Positions 32,443-43,614 of a stretch of DNA of 64,000 nt are shown piece after piece. The position numbers and the translations under genes are program-made. Every line of letters begins with the position of its first letter. Positions within the stretch are counted from its first letter, which is position 1. Source of the DNA: Streptomyces sp. PsTaAH-137 (lineage in GTDB: Bacteria; Actinomycetota; Actinomycetes; Streptomycetales; Streptomycetaceae). The stretch lies in assembly GCF_003259365.1 (NCBI RefSeq), contig NZ_QLLY01000003.1, forward strand, positions 434,001 through 498,000, in the 5' to 3' direction. The notes under the pieces were generated by a model. That model saw nothing but the letters and a program-made list of their open reading frames with translations, was not told the origin of the DNA and did not search any database.

Positions 32443-34110
32443 ATGAGCACGACTCCCCCTGCCCGCCGCCTGCGTCTCGGCCTGCCCAGGCGCATGTTCG
32501 CGCAGGTGCTGGTCATGCAGCTGGCGATCGCGGCCGGTGTCGCCGTGCTCGCGACCGGGCTGTTCCTGGCGCCCCTGAGCGACCAGTTGGACGACCAGGC
32601 GATGCGGCGGGCCCTGGCCATCGCGCAGACCACGGCGGCCCAGCCGCGGATCGCCGACGATCTGCGGTCCACCCGGCCCACGGTCGGCGGGCCCGTGCAG
32701 GCCGCGGCGGAGCGGATCCGGCGGGCCAGCGGCGCCGAGTACGTCGTGATCATGAACAAGAAGGGTGTGCGCTGGTCGCACACCGACGTCGCACAGATCG
32801 GCAAGGTCGTCTCGACGGACCCCAGCGAGGCGCTGGAGGGCCACGACGTGATGCAGATCGACGACGGGACCCTGGGCCGCTCCGCGCGCGGCAAAGTGCC
32901 CCTCAGGGGCCGTGACGGCACCATCGTGGGCGCGGTGTCGGTCGGGATCGAGTACGACAGCGTCCGGGCCCGCCTTGTCCACGCGATCCCCGGCCTGTTC
33001 GCGTACGCGGGCGGGGCGCTGGCCGTCGGGGCGCTGGCCGCCTATCTGATCTCCCGCCGGGTGCAGCGGCAGACGCGCGACCTGGCCTTCTCGGACATCG
33101 CCGCGCTCCTCGCCGAGCGCGAGGCGATGCTGCACGGCATCCGGGAGGGCGTCGTCGCCCTGGACAGCGGCGGCCGCATCCGGCTGCTGAACGACGAGGC
33201 GCAGCGACTGCTCGGCCTCGACGCGGCGTCGATCGGACAGCCGTTGGAGGCCGCGCTCGGCCCCGGGCGGACGACCGACGTGCTCGGCGGGCGGGTCGCC
33301 GGCACCGATCTGCTGACCGTGCGCGGGCAGCGCGTGCTCGTCGCCAACCGGATGCCCACCCACGACGGGGGCGCCGTCGCCACCCTGCGCGACCGGACCG
33401 AGCTGGAGCAGCTCGGCCGCGAACTCGACTCCACGCGCGGCCTGATCGACGCCCTGCGCGCCCAGGACCACGAGCACGCCAACCGGATGCACACCCTGCT
33501 GGGGCTGCTGGACCTCGAGATGTACGAGGACGCCGCGGAGTTCGTGGGCGAGGTGGTCGGTGACCACAGGGCGACGTCGGAGCAGGTCACCGAGAGGATC
33601 CATGATCCGCTGCTGGCCGCGCTGCTCGTCGGCAAGGCGTCCGTGGCGGCGGAACGGGGCGTGGCCCTGGTGCTGTCCGACCGCACGCTGCTGCCCGACC
33701 GGCTGATCGATCCGCGCGGTCTGGTGACCGCGGTGGGCAATCTGGTCGACAACGCGCTGGACGCCGTCGCGGGCACTGCGCACGCGCGCGTGGAGGTCGA
33801 ATTGCGGGCGGAAGGGACGACGGCGGTCGTGCGCGTGCGGGACACCGGGCCCGGAATCCCGCGGGACAAGCGGGAGTTGGTCTTCACCGAGGGCTGGTCC
33901 ACGAAGAAGCCTCCCGTGCACGGCAAGCGCGGGATCGGTCTGGCCCTGGTGCGCCGGCTCGCGGAGCGGCAGGGCGGCCGCGCCACGGTCACGGAGGCCG
34001 ACGGCGGCGGAGCCCTGTTCACGATCGTGCTGCCCGACGCCCTCACCGAACCAGCCTCCGGTGCCGCGCACGACGGCGCGGGCGCCCTGGCGACGGAGGA
34101 GTCGCGATGA
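32443..34110 (+). CDS. Sensor histidine kinase, CitA/DcuS type
   Basis: A 555-residue membrane kinase. TM1 is at about 24-44, then an extracytoplasmic PAS-like sensor (about 45-175), TM2 (about 183-205), a cytoplasmic PAS domain (about 215-320), a SpoOB-like dimerisation helix with the phospho-acceptor in LRAQDHEHANRMHTLLGLL (about 340) and an ATPase domain with NLVDNALDAV and GKRGIGLALV. Relatives sense C4-dicarboxylates or citrate. It overlaps the response-regulator gene by 4 nt (ATGA). The sodium-solute symporter across the terminator could be a target. Confidence 0.9.
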   Translation: MSTTPPARRLRLGLPRRMFAQVLVMQLAIAAGVAVLATGLFLAPLSDQLDDQAMRRALAIAQTTAAQPRIADDLRSTRPTVGGPVQAAAERIRRASGAEYVVIMNKKGVRWSHTDVAQIGKVVSTDPSEALEGHDVMQIDDGTLGRSARGKVPLRGRDGTIVGAVSVGIEYDSVRARLVHAIPGLFAYAGGALAVGALAAYLISRRVQRQTRDLAFSDIAALLAEREAMLHGIREGVVALDSGGRIRLLNDEAQRLLGLDAASIGQPLEAALGPGRTTDVLGGRVAGTDLLTVRGQRVLVANRMPTHDGGAVATLRDRTELEQLGRELDSTRGLIDALRAQDHEHANRMHTLLGLLDLEMYEDAAEFVGEVVGDHRATSEQVTERIHDPLLAALLVGKASVAAERGVALVLSDRTLLPDRLIDPRGLVTAVGNLVDNALDAVAGTAHARVEVELRAEGTTAVVRVRDTGPGIPRDKRELVFTEGWSTKKPPVHGKRGIGLALVRRLAERQGGRATVTEADGGGALFTIVLPDALTEPASGAAHDGAGALATEESR

Positions 34111-34841
34111 ACCACGTATCGGCCGACGCACCGACCGACGCACTGATCGACGTCCTGGTCGTGGACGACGACACCCGAGTGGCGCGGGTCAATGCCGCGT
34201 ACGTGGCGAAGGTCGCGGGATTCCGGGTCGCGGGCGAGGCGCACAACGCGGCCGACGCGCTCCGGATGGTGGAGGAGCGGCCCGGGCCCGATCTGGTGCT
34301 CCTGGACCACTATCTGCCCGACGGGACGGGGCTCGATCTGGTGCGCGAGATGCGCCGGCGCGGCCACCAGACCGATGTGATCATGGTGACCGCGGCCCGT
34401 GACGTGGCCACGGTGCAGGCGGCGATGCGTCAGGGTGCGCTGCAGTACCTGGTCAAGCCGTTCGCGTTCGCCGGTCTGCGCGCCAAGCTGGAGGCGTACG
34501 CGGCACTGCGGCACACCTTCGCGGGCGGCGGTGAGGCCGAACAGGCCCAGGTGGACCGGATCTTCGGCGCACTCTCCGCGACCGGGGCGCAGCCCGAGCT
34601 GCCCAAGGGGCACTCGTCGAGCACGGCGGAGCTGGTCCGCAGGACGCTGGTCGACGCCGAACGGGCGCTGTCCGCCCAGGAGATCGCCGATCTGACGGGC
34701 TTGAGCCGGCAGACCGCGCAGCGCTACCTGAAGCTGCTGGAGCGCACCGGCAGCGCGAAACTCACTCTGAAATACGGCGACGCGGGCCGCCCGGAGCATC
34801 TCTACGTCTGGGCGAACCCGCGCCGGGTGTCCGGAGCCTGA
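34107..34841 (+). CDS. Response regulator, CitB/DctR type
   Basis: A 244-residue regulator. The receiver domain (about 12-130) has acidic pocket VVDDDTRVARV, phospho-acceptor Asp in LVLLDHYLPDGTG and YLVKPFAFAGL. The C-terminal domain (about 165-235) has a helix-turn-helix SAQEIADLTGLSRQTAQRYL. It is the partner of the upstream kinase (4-nt overlap) and is followed by a strong terminator. Confidence 0.92.
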   Translation: MNHVSADAPTDALIDVLVVDDDTRVARVNAAYVAKVAGFRVAGEAHNAADALRMVEERPGPDLVLLDHYLPDGTGLDLVREMRRRGHQTDVIMVTAARDVATVQAAMRQGALQYLVKPFAFAGLRAKLEAYAALRHTFAGGGEAEQAQVDRIFGALSATGAQPELPKGHSSSTAELVRRTLVDAERALSAQEIADLTGLSRQTAQRYLKLLERTGSAKLTLKYGDAGRPEHLYVWANPRRVSGA

Positions 34842-34865
34842 CCCGGCCCCCACGGTCACCCGAGA

Positions 34866-34912
34866 ACGGCCCCGACGGTCCACCTGCGGCTGGCGCGGTC
34901 CGTCGGGGCCGT
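34866..34912. terminator. Bidirectional hairpin terminator
   Basis: A perfect 13-bp stem ACGGCCCCGACGG with a 21-nt loop sits between the convergent response-regulator and symporter genes. Confidence 0.8.
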
Positions 34913-34916
34913 GGGC

Positions 34917-36530
34917 TCACACGGCGCCCGCGCCGGTGAGCGCCCGCACCTCGGTCTCGGCGTGCTTGGCGTCGTCCGGCGGCTCGTGGGAGGTCACGGT
35001 GCCCAGCCAGCCCGCGAGGAAGCCCAGCGGGATGGAGACGAGGCCGGGGTTCTCCAGCGGGAAGTACTGGAAGTCGACGCCCGGGAACAGCGAGGTCGGG
35101 CTGCCCGAGACCACCGGCGACAGCACGACGAGCAGCAGCGCGGGCACCAGCCCGCCGTACACCGACCACACCGCGCCGCGGGTCGTGAAGTTCCGCCAGA
35201 ACAGCGAGTACAGGAGCACCGGAAGGTTGGCCGACGCGGCCACGGCGAAGGCCAGACCGACCAGGAACGCCACGTTCAGATCGCGTGCGAGCAGGCCGAG
35301 AGCGATGGCGAGCACACCGATGCCGGCCGCGGCGACCCGTGCCACCGCGACCTCGCTGCGCTGCTTGCCCACCGGCTTCCCGGTCCGGTCACGGCGCCGC
35401 AGGGAGGCGTACAGGTCGTGCGCGACGGAGGCGGAGGACGCCAGCGTGATCCCGGCGACGACGGCGAGGATCGTGGCGAAGGCGACCGCCGCGACGACCG
35501 CGAACAGCACAGTGCCACCCGTGGAGTTGGCACCGCCGCCGAGGTCGAGGGCGAGCAGCGGAACCGCCGTGTTCCCCGCCGGGTTCGACTCCCGGACCGC
35601 GCTCGATCCCACGATGGCGGCCGCGCCGAACCCGAGCACGATCGTCATCAGGTAGAAGCTGCCGATGAGCCCGATGGACCAGACGACGGAACGGCGTGCG
35701 GCCCGTGCGGTCGGCACCGTGTAGAAGCGCGAAAGGATGTGCGGAAGACCGGCCGTGCCGAGCACCAGCGCGAGTCCCAGGCTGATGAAGTCGAAGCGCG
35801 CGGTCCAGCTTCCGCCGTACTTCAGACCGGGCACGAGGAAGTCGGAACCGTGCCCGCTGCGTGCCGCGGCGGTGTGGAGCAGCTGATTGAAGTCTCCGTG
35901 GAATCGCGCCAGGACGAGCACCGTCAGGGCGATCGTGCCGCCCATGAGCAGCACGGCCTTCACGATCTGGATCCAGGTGGTGGCCCGCATCCCTCCCATC
36001 GACACATAGATCACCATGAGCGCGCCGACACCGACGACGGTCCAGGCCTGCGCGCCCCCGCTCTCCCCGCCGAGCAACAGGGCGACGAGGCTGCCCGCAC
36101 CCACCATCTGTGCCACCAGATAGAGAACGGACACGGTGACCGAGGAAGTTCCCGCGGCGATGCGCACCGGGCGCTCCCGCATCCGCGCCGCGACCACGTC
36201 GGCGAGGGTGAACCGGCCGCAGTTGCGGACCAGTTCGGCCACCAGGAAGAGGACGACGAGCCAGGCCACGAGGAAGCCCACGGAATAGAGCAGCCCGTCG
36301 TACCCGAAGAGCGCGATCACTCCCGAGATGCCGAGGAACGACGCCGCCGACATGTAGTCACCGGCAATGGCGAAGCCGTTCTCCATGGGAGAGAAGAGCC
36401 GGCCGCCGGCGTAGAACTCCTCCGCCGACCCGTGGCGGTTGCGACTCACCCATGTCGTGATCCCCAGCGTCACCGCCACGAAGGCGCTGAACAGCACCAA
36501 TGCCAGGGTCTGATGCGTCCCGGTCACCAC
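34917..36530 (-). CDS. Sodium/solute symporter (acetate-permease-like)
   Basis: A 537-residue SSS-family transporter with about 13 transmembrane helices. Conserved regions are EEFYAGGRLFSPMENGFAIAGDYMSAASFLGISG (about 34-67) and GTAGLPHILSRFYTVPTARAARRSVVW. That N-terminal motif is shared with ActP-type cation/acetate and other monocarboxylate symporters. It starts at GTG 36530, overlapping the DUF485 gene by 7 nt, the usual operon partner of such carriers. Substrate not proven; acetate, pyruvate or related acids are likely. Confidence 0.9.
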   Translation of the reverse strand: MVTGTHQTLALVLFSAFVAVTLGITTWVSRNRHGSAEEFYAGGRLFSPMENGFAIAGDYMSAASFLGISGVIALFGYDGLLYSVGFLVAWLVVLFLVAELVRNCGRFTLADVVAARMRERPVRIAAGTSSVTVSVLYLVAQMVGAGSLVALLLGGESGGAQAWTVVGVGALMVIYVSMGGMRATTWIQIVKAVLLMGGTIALTVLVLARFHGDFNQLLHTAAARSGHGSDFLVPGLKYGGSWTARFDFISLGLALVLGTAGLPHILSRFYTVPTARAARRSVVWSIGLIGSFYLMTIVLGFGAAAIVGSSAVRESNPAGNTAVPLLALDLGGGANSTGGTVLFAVVAAVAFATILAVVAGITLASSASVAHDLYASLRRRDRTGKPVGKQRSEVAVARVAAAGIGVLAIALGLLARDLNVAFLVGLAFAVAASANLPVLLYSLFWRNFTTRGAVWSVYGGLVPALLLVVLSPVVSGSPTSLFPGVDFQYFPLENPGLVSIPLGFLAGWLGTVTSHEPPDDAKHAETEVRALTGAGAV

Positions 36531-37057
36531 TGACCACCCTCGTCGTGAGCCGAACCGTTCTTCCTCGCGGAGTTCGCGATGCCGCGTGTCATCTCCTGTG
36601 TGTCCCAGCGCAGTTCGAGCGCGGGACGGTCACGGCGCAGCCGCGCGTGACGCACGTACAGCCACGTCAGCAGGAACGTGCTGGCGAACTGACCGAGTCC
36701 CGCCACCATCGCGACGTTCACCGCGCCCGTGACCTGCTGGGCCATCAGGCCCGGCGCGGTCGTGGCAGCCACCACGTACGCCACGTACCAGATGAAGAAA
36801 ACAACGCACGCGGGGACGACGAACCTCCGATAGCGCCTGCGTACTTCTTGGAAGGCGTCGCTGCGCTGCACTTCCAGATAGATGCCCGCCGCACTCCGCT
36901 GCCCCGGCACGGGCTGGGCGGGAACGGCGGGCGCCGGCGCGCCCGTGGCGTCCACATCGCCCCACCCCGAGGCCAGCGCGTCGTACCAGGGATCGCTCAC
37001 TCCACCGCGATCACCGGCCCGGGGCTGCGCCGTCTCGCACCCGTCTTGCTTCTCCAC
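36524..37057 (-). CDS. DUF485 domain membrane protein
   Basis: A 177-residue protein. A variable, proline-rich N-terminus (1-60) precedes the DUF485 domain with SDAFQEVRRRYRRFVVPACVVFFIWYVAYVV (TM1, about 80-103) and a second helix GLGQFASTFLLTWLYVRHARL (about 123-141). DUF485 proteins are small partners of acetate/solute symporters, as here, where the genes overlap. The GTG at 37057 has AAGGAG upstream. Confidence 0.87.
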   Translation of the reverse strand: MEKQDGCETAQPRAGDRGGVSDPWYDALASGWGDVDATGAPAPAVPAQPVPGQRSAAGIYLEVQRSDAFQEVRRRYRRFVVPACVVFFIWYVAYVVAATTAPGLMAQQVTGAVNVAMVAGLGQFASTFLLTWLYVRHARLRRDRPALELRWDTQEMTRGIANSARKNGSAHDEGGQW

Positions 37058-37131
37058 CGAACTCTCCTTGTCCGCGGCCCACTGCGGCCGCGTGCCAAGG
37101 ATGGACAGATCGGGAAGATCCTGGACTCAGC

Positions 37132-37872
37132 TCACAAGTCTGTCACCCCATTAGGTGATGGCAAAGTACGGTTAGTTTCCGGTGGGTTCGCAAGCCCGTG
37201 CCGATATGCGTAACGCACCGCCTGCGCACGGTCCTTGAGGCCGGTTTTCGCGAACAAATTATTAATGTGCGTTTTCACCGTCGCGGTGGAGACATGGAGC
37301 GCCCGGGCGATCTCCTGGTTCGTCAGTCCGTCGGCGATGAGGCCGATGACTTCCGCTTCCCGCGCCGTGAGCCCGTCCGGCGGCTCCGTCGGCCCGGGCA
37401 CCGCCACGGGCTCGGGACGCGCCAGCCTCTCCAGGAGCCTCCGCTGGATTCCCGGGGAGAGTCCGGCGTCACCGGACAGCACATTCTCGACGGCCTTGAC
37501 GATCTCGTCGCCCCCGGCGTCCTTGGTGAGATATCCCCGTGCTCCGGCCGTGAGCGCGGGGAACAGCGAATCGTCGTCGGCGTAGGTGGTCAGAATGACG
37601 ACCTGGGTCCCCGGATATCCGGCCCTGATCCGCCGGGTCGCCTCCACTCCGTCGCAGCGGGGCATGCGCAGATCCATCAGGACGACGTCCGGCGCCAACT
37701 CGGCCACCAGCGCCAGCGCCTCCTCGCCGTCGCCCCCGGAGCCGACCACCTCGATCCCGGGCAGCAGCCCGAGGAGCATCACAATGCCTTCGCGCACCAC
37801 CGTCTGATCGTCGATCACCAGCACGCGGGCCGACGGCCTGCCCACGCGCTCCCCCGCATTCGCCCCGCTCAC
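37132..37872 (-). CDS. Response regulator, NarL/LuxR family
   Basis: A 246-residue regulator. The receiver (about 15-130) has VLVIDDQTVVREG, phospho-acceptor Asp in VVLMDLRMPRCDG and YLTKDAGGDEI. The LuxR helix-turn-helix (about 168-230) reads LTAREAEVIGLIADGLTNQEIARALHVSTATVKTHI. It overlaps the kinase gene by 4 nt at GTG 37872. Confidence 0.93.
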   Translation of the reverse strand: MSGANAGERVGRPSARVLVIDDQTVVREGIVMLLGLLPGIEVVGSGGDGEEALALVAELAPDVVLMDLRMPRCDGVEATRRIRAGYPGTQVVILTTYADDDSLFPALTAGARGYLTKDAGGDEIVKAVENVLSGDAGLSPGIQRRLLERLARPEPVAVPGPTEPPDGLTAREAEVIGLIADGLTNQEIARALHVSTATVKTHINNLFAKTGLKDRAQAVRYAYRHGLANPPETNRTLPSPNGVTDL

Positions 37873-39026
37873 AGGGGCACCCTCAACGTGACCACGAAAC
37901 CCTCCCCGTACGGCCCTGCCTCCAGCGTCCCGCCCAGCAGCTCGGCACGCTCCCTCATCCCCAACAGACCGTAACCGGCACCACTGACAGTGAGCTCCTC
38001 GCTCGGCCGACTCGCCCCCGAGTCCCTGACTTCCAGGGCTACTTCGCGCGCCTCGTACGTCAGCCGCATCGCCGCCTTGGCCCCAGGAGCGTGCTTGCGT
38101 ACGTTCGTCAGGGCTTCCTGGGCGACTCTGCGTACCGCCTGCGAGGACTCGGCGGGGAGCTTGGGGCGCTCACCCTCCACCACGAGCGTGACGCCGTCCT
38201 CCGCGGCGACCAGTCCTTCGAGGAACTCCTCCAGCGGTGTCATCTCGCCGCGCAGCGCCGACAGCGCCTGCCGGGTCTCGGTGAGACCGTCGCGGGCCAT
38301 GCCCCGTGCCGCCACGACCCGGTCCAGGATCTGCTCCCGGTCGGCGCCGCGCTCGATGAGGAGGCGCGCCGCCTCCAGGTGGACGAGCTGCGCGGAGAGG
38401 CTGTGCGCGAGCACGTCGTGGATCTCCCGGGCGATCCGTGCCCGCTCGGCGAGGGCCGCCGATTCGGCCTCGGCGGCCCGGGCCGCCCGCTCCTGCACCA
38501 GGAGGCGCTGTGCGCTGCCTCTGGCCTCGGCGTCCAAGCGCACGACGTAACCGGACAGGCACAGCCCCGCCATGATCGCCGCGGTGGTCAGCCACGGGTC
38601 CCGATTGACGACGGCGAAGCCGGCGAGCGAGGCGCCGGTGGCCGGGATCGCGGCCAGCAGTGGCATGCGCTGCAGAGCGTAGACAGCACAGCCGCACCAC
38701 AGGAGGGTGGACGGCCCGAGGAAGCCGATGCGGTGCGCCGCCATCGCCGCGAGGAGAAGCAGCGCGAGCAGGCCGAGCGAGGGCCACAGCCGGTGAGCCA
38801 GCGTCGTCCAGTAGAAGCCCCAGGTGGCCGCCGCACAGGCAATCAGCCCCACGGGAGCGGCGGCGACCGCCCACGGGCCGACGTCGCGCTGGGCCACCGC
38901 GGTCCACAGCAGAGTGCCCACCAGGGCGATCCGCACCGCCCAGGAGAGCCAGCGCCGGGAGCGCGTCCGCCCCACGCGGGAGAGCGCCTCCCGCGTGGGC
39001 CACGTCGTCCAGAGACCGGGATTCAC
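37869..39026 (-). CDS. Sensor histidine kinase (HisKA_3, NarX-like)
   Basis: A 385-residue kinase. The N-terminal half has about five transmembrane helices with almost no external domain (about 30-165). A short coiled region leads to the HisKA_3 helix with phospho-acceptor in RIAREIHDVLAHSLSAQL (about 200) and an ATPase domain with EALTNVRKHAPG and GYGLLGMRERAELLGG. Such kinases often sense membrane stress. It overlaps both neighbours by 4 nt (GTGA), so membrane protein, kinase and regulator form one coupled operon. RBS is GGAGG before GTG 39026. Confidence 0.92.
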   Translation of the reverse strand: MNPGLWTTWPTREALSRVGRTRSRRWLSWAVRIALVGTLLWTAVAQRDVGPWAVAAAPVGLIACAAATWGFYWTTLAHRLWPSLGLLALLLLAAMAAHRIGFLGPSTLLWCGCAVYALQRMPLLAAIPATGASLAGFAVVNRDPWLTTAAIMAGLCLSGYVVRLDAEARGSAQRLLVQERAARAAEAESAALAERARIAREIHDVLAHSLSAQLVHLEAARLLIERGADREQILDRVVAARGMARDGLTETRQALSALRGEMTPLEEFLEGLVAAEDGVTLVVEGERPKLPAESSQAVRRVAQEALTNVRKHAPGAKAAMRLTYEAREVALEVRDSGASRPSEELTVSGAGYGLLGMRERAELLGGTLEAGPYGEGFVVTLRVPL

Positions 39027-39529
39027 CTGCGGACCTCCCCCACCGGCTGCGGGACTGCACCAACGTACGCCGCCTGCTCATGACCGGCCCGCCACATCAG
39101 GACACCGGTACGGGCCAGGAGCGAGAGGGCGAAGCCCAGCATGAACGAAGAGCTGCCCAGGTGGACGCCCATCGCGAGGCCGACCCCGACGACGGCCGCC
39201 CGGGCGGCTATGCCCCCGACCCAGGTGCCGGCGGTGGCCGCCGTGCCCCTGGTCCAGACGTCCCCCTCCTCATCGGCCCAGATCCGGGTGGTGAACGCCC
39301 AGCCGATCCCGATGCCGATGCTGACCACCACCTCGACAGCGAGCAGGACCACCGACGCGGCGGTGTGCCGCGGGTCCATCAGGGAACCGTCCCTGACCGC
39401 CACGAATCCGAGGATCAGAGGCAGCAGCCACCACTTGCGGCCCATCGCCAGGCGCTCGGTCCTGAACTGGCGCACGACGACGAACGCGACGACGGCGACG
39501 ATCACGAGAACTTCGGTCGGCCCGGACAT
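39023..39529 (-). CDS. Multi-pass membrane protein in a two-component operon
   Basis: A 168-residue protein with about five hydrophobic helices, beginning MSGPTEVLVIVAVVAFVVVRQFRTERL. The arrangement resembles CcdC/DUF1453-type membrane proteins, but I am not sure of the family. It is first in a fully overlapping three-gene operon with the histidine kinase and NarL regulator, so it may tune signal perception or be part of the stress response. Confidence 0.78.
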   Translation of the reverse strand: MSGPTEVLVIVAVVAFVVVRQFRTERLAMGRKWWLLPLILGFVAVRDGSLMDPRHTAASVVLLAVEVVVSIGIGIGWAFTTRIWADEEGDVWTRGTAATAGTWVGGIAARAAVVGVGLAMGVHLGSSSFMLGFALSLLARTGVLMWRAGHEQAAYVGAVPQPVGEVRR

Positions 39530-39630
39530 GACTGCCTCCGTGGAGCGGTCGGAGCGGAGTGGTTCAACACCGTCGACGCTACGGAAGAGTGCAGGTCAGG
39601 AGATCGGAGCCGGGGTGGATCGTGGGTGGA

Positions 39631-39697
39631 TCCTGCGCCTCCACCCACGGGTGGAGGCGCAGGACACGCGAAAGGGGCGCGCCGTTCGGCGCGCCCC
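39631..39697 (-). terminator. Tandem hairpin terminators after parE
   Basis: Two perfect hairpins lie in a row. GGGGCGCGCC with a 4-nt loop (39674-39697) is followed on the minus strand by TTTCG; TCCTGCGCCTCCACC with a 4-nt loop is at 39631-39664. Both lie just past the parE stop. Confidence 0.85.
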
Positions 39698-39721
39698 CGG
39701 TGTCGCTCGGTGCCGCTCTGG

Positions 39722-41845
<2,124 letters not shown>

Positions 41846-42287
41846 GCGGTTCGCTCCTCGCTGAATTTCAGATGGGGCCCTTGTGGGTACAGGGCCGGCG
41901 TCGGTCGACGCTCAGAGGGTACCGAGGCCTGGTAGAGCCGTTGTCACGCCACCCTCACCTCCCGCCCAGACTAATCCAATGTCGCATGCATGTTCGATCC
42001 CTCGATGGAGTGAAGCACACATCACGTTCCCTTCCAGGCATGAACCATTTAGGCTCCGGGCACGTCCTCATGAACAACCGGCAAGCCGGCCGGGGAGGAC
42101 CGACCTGACAGAACGCGCGAACCCGTAAGACTCGTAAGAGACGCAATACGGCACATTCGCCGCCACCCGGCAGCACCTGGCCGGCCTCGGAGAAAATTTT
42201 CGAGGAAAAGCCGCGAGCGGGAACGTTTTCGGCCTGGTTGGATGTTGACCCTGGTACGACAGCTCGTCGAGCTAGAGAAGAGGCGAC
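41846..42287. other. Divergent intergenic region parE / small Cys protein
   Basis: No gene supported; short ORFs here lack ribosome binding sites. Promoters for parE and for the 76-residue protein must lie here. GCATGCATG near 41983 and an AAAATTTT-rich patch near 42193 are the only local oddities. Confidence 0.45.
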
Positions 42288-42518
42288 GTGACTACTGTTC
42301 TGACCCCCGCGAGCCCGCTGACGGCCGCTGACCGCTGTGACCGTTGCGGCGCCCAGGCATATCTGCGCGTCGTTCTCATCAGCGGTGGTGAACTGCTCTT
42401 CTGCGCCCACCACGGTCGCAAGTTCGAGCCGGAACTCAAGAAGATCGCCGCTGAGATACAGGACGAGACGGAGCGACTCACCGCCGCTCCGGCAAGCGCC
42501 GACACCGAGGAACGCTGA
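42288..42518 (+). CDS. Small zinc-ribbon-like protein (DUF7455-like)
   Basis: A 76-residue protein conserved next to hrdB/parE in Streptomyces as I recall. It has ADRCDRCGAQAYLRVVLISGGELLFCAHHGRKFEPEL: a C-x2-C pair, then a C-x-H-H pair about 25 residues later, a likely zinc site. A helical acidic tail follows. It starts at GTG 42288 with GAAGAGG upstream. Function unknown. A strong hairpin terminator follows. Confidence 0.85.
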   Translation: MTTVLTPASPLTAADRCDRCGAQAYLRVVLISGGELLFCAHHGRKFEPELKKIAAEIQDETERLTAAPASADTEER

Positions 42519-42562
42519 CGCCTCGCATCCACGACGAGCCAGCTACGGCACCAGGCCGGTAA

Positions 42563-42600
42563 ACGGGCGGCCACCCCTGCACCCAGGGGTGGCCGCCCGT
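42563..42600. terminator. Bidirectional hairpin terminator
   Basis: A perfect 17-bp stem ACGGGCGGCCACCCCTG with a 4-nt loop lies between the convergent zinc-ribbon and protease genes. Confidence 0.88.
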
Positions 42601-42621
42601 CCTCATGTCCGCGCGAGGGCG

Positions 42622-43452
42622 TCAGGAGTGCTTCCGCAGCACGCGCAGCACGTCCGAGACCCGCGTGTAGACACCAGGGCTCCCAGCGCGCCCACAGCCG
42701 CTGCCCCAGGACACGAGGCCGATCAGCTTCCCCCGGGCGACCAGCGGGCCCCCGCTGTCCCCCTGACAGGCGTCCTTGCCGCCGCGCGACTCGCCCGCGC
42801 ACAGCATCGAGGCGGGCAGGTAGGTGCCGTCCGCGTTGCCCGGGTACGCCTCCTGGCACACCGAGTCCGGCAGCACGTGGACACGCGCCGCGTGCAGGGT
42901 GCGCGCGTAGTCGCCCGCGCCCGTCGTGTCACCCCACCCGTAGACCTCGGCCGCCGTGCCGGGCTCGTAGGCGGGGTCGCCCTCGTCCGCCATCGGGAGC
43001 ACATATCCCTCGGGCAGCGGAGTGGCCAGTGTGAGGACCGCCACGTCTCCGGAGTTGGTGGAGCCGTCGTAGTCCGGGTTGACCCACGCCTCCCGGACGG
43101 GGATCTCCGCGCCCTCGTCGGCGCGCAGGTCGTCGCGCCCGGCGATCGCCTTCAGATCGCGCACCTCGCTGCGCGCCACCCCGAGCACGCTCCGGCTCAT
43201 GCAGTGCGCCGCGGTGAGGACCGTGGTCCGTGCGACGACCACGCCCCCGCAGAACTGTCCCGCGCGCGTACCCCCGAACCGGTCACGACTGGAGAGGGCC
43301 ACCACCCACGGGCTGTCGGACACCTGAACCTGGCGGCCGCCGATGATCCCGCCGTCGGCGACCGCGGGCGCCGCCGAGGACACGGGCAGCACGGCCGCGG
43401 CGGCCAGCACGGTCAGCGACGCGGTCAGCGCTCTCGCGAAGGGACGACTCAT
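42622..43452 (-). CDS. Secreted trypsin-like serine protease
   Basis: A 276-residue S1 protease. A signal peptide (1 to about 32, ending APAVADG) is followed by a short pro-segment and IIGG. The triad is His in VLTAAHCM, Asp in NSGDVAVLTL and Ser in CQGDSGGPLV. The Asp six residues before the Ser (DACQGDS) predicts cleavage after Arg/Lys. Cysteines fit two or three disulfides (FCGG/AAHC, GSGC). It is exported, probably for nutrient proteolysis or morphogenesis. The start at 43452 gives a typical Streptomyces signal. Confidence 0.93.
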   Translation of the reverse strand: MSRPFARALTASLTVLAAAAVLPVSSAAPAVADGGIIGGRQVQVSDSPWVVALSSRDRFGGTRAGQFCGGVVVARTTVLTAAHCMSRSVLGVARSEVRDLKAIAGRDDLRADEGAEIPVREAWVNPDYDGSTNSGDVAVLTLATPLPEGYVLPMADEGDPAYEPGTAAEVYGWGDTTGAGDYARTLHAARVHVLPDSVCQEAYPGNADGTYLPASMLCAGESRGGKDACQGDSGGPLVARGKLIGLVSWGSGCGRAGSPGVYTRVSDVLRVLRKHS

Positions 43453-43545
43453 ACGGTCTCCTCACTCTGAGTTGCAGTGGAACACCCAGAGTGATTCACC
43501 GGAGGGTCGCACGCATCGCGAGGATCGACCCACAGCCGCGCACGC

Positions 43546-43591
43546 AGAAGGCCCGGCACTCTCCCCTCGCGAGGGGAGCGCCGGGCCTTCT
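43546..43591 (-). terminator. Terminator of hrdB
   Basis: A long near-perfect stem (AGAAGGCCCGGC, then TCCCCTCGCGAGGGGA) begins about 25 nt past the hrdB stop. Confidence 0.82.
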
Positions 43592-43614
43592 GATGGCCGT
43601 ACAGGAGCTTGTGA

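Noticed and set aside
42181-42287. A promoter for the 76-residue zinc-ribbon-like gene
   Set aside because: TTGACC and TACGAC are only about 8 bp apart, so no acceptable -35/-10 pair was found.
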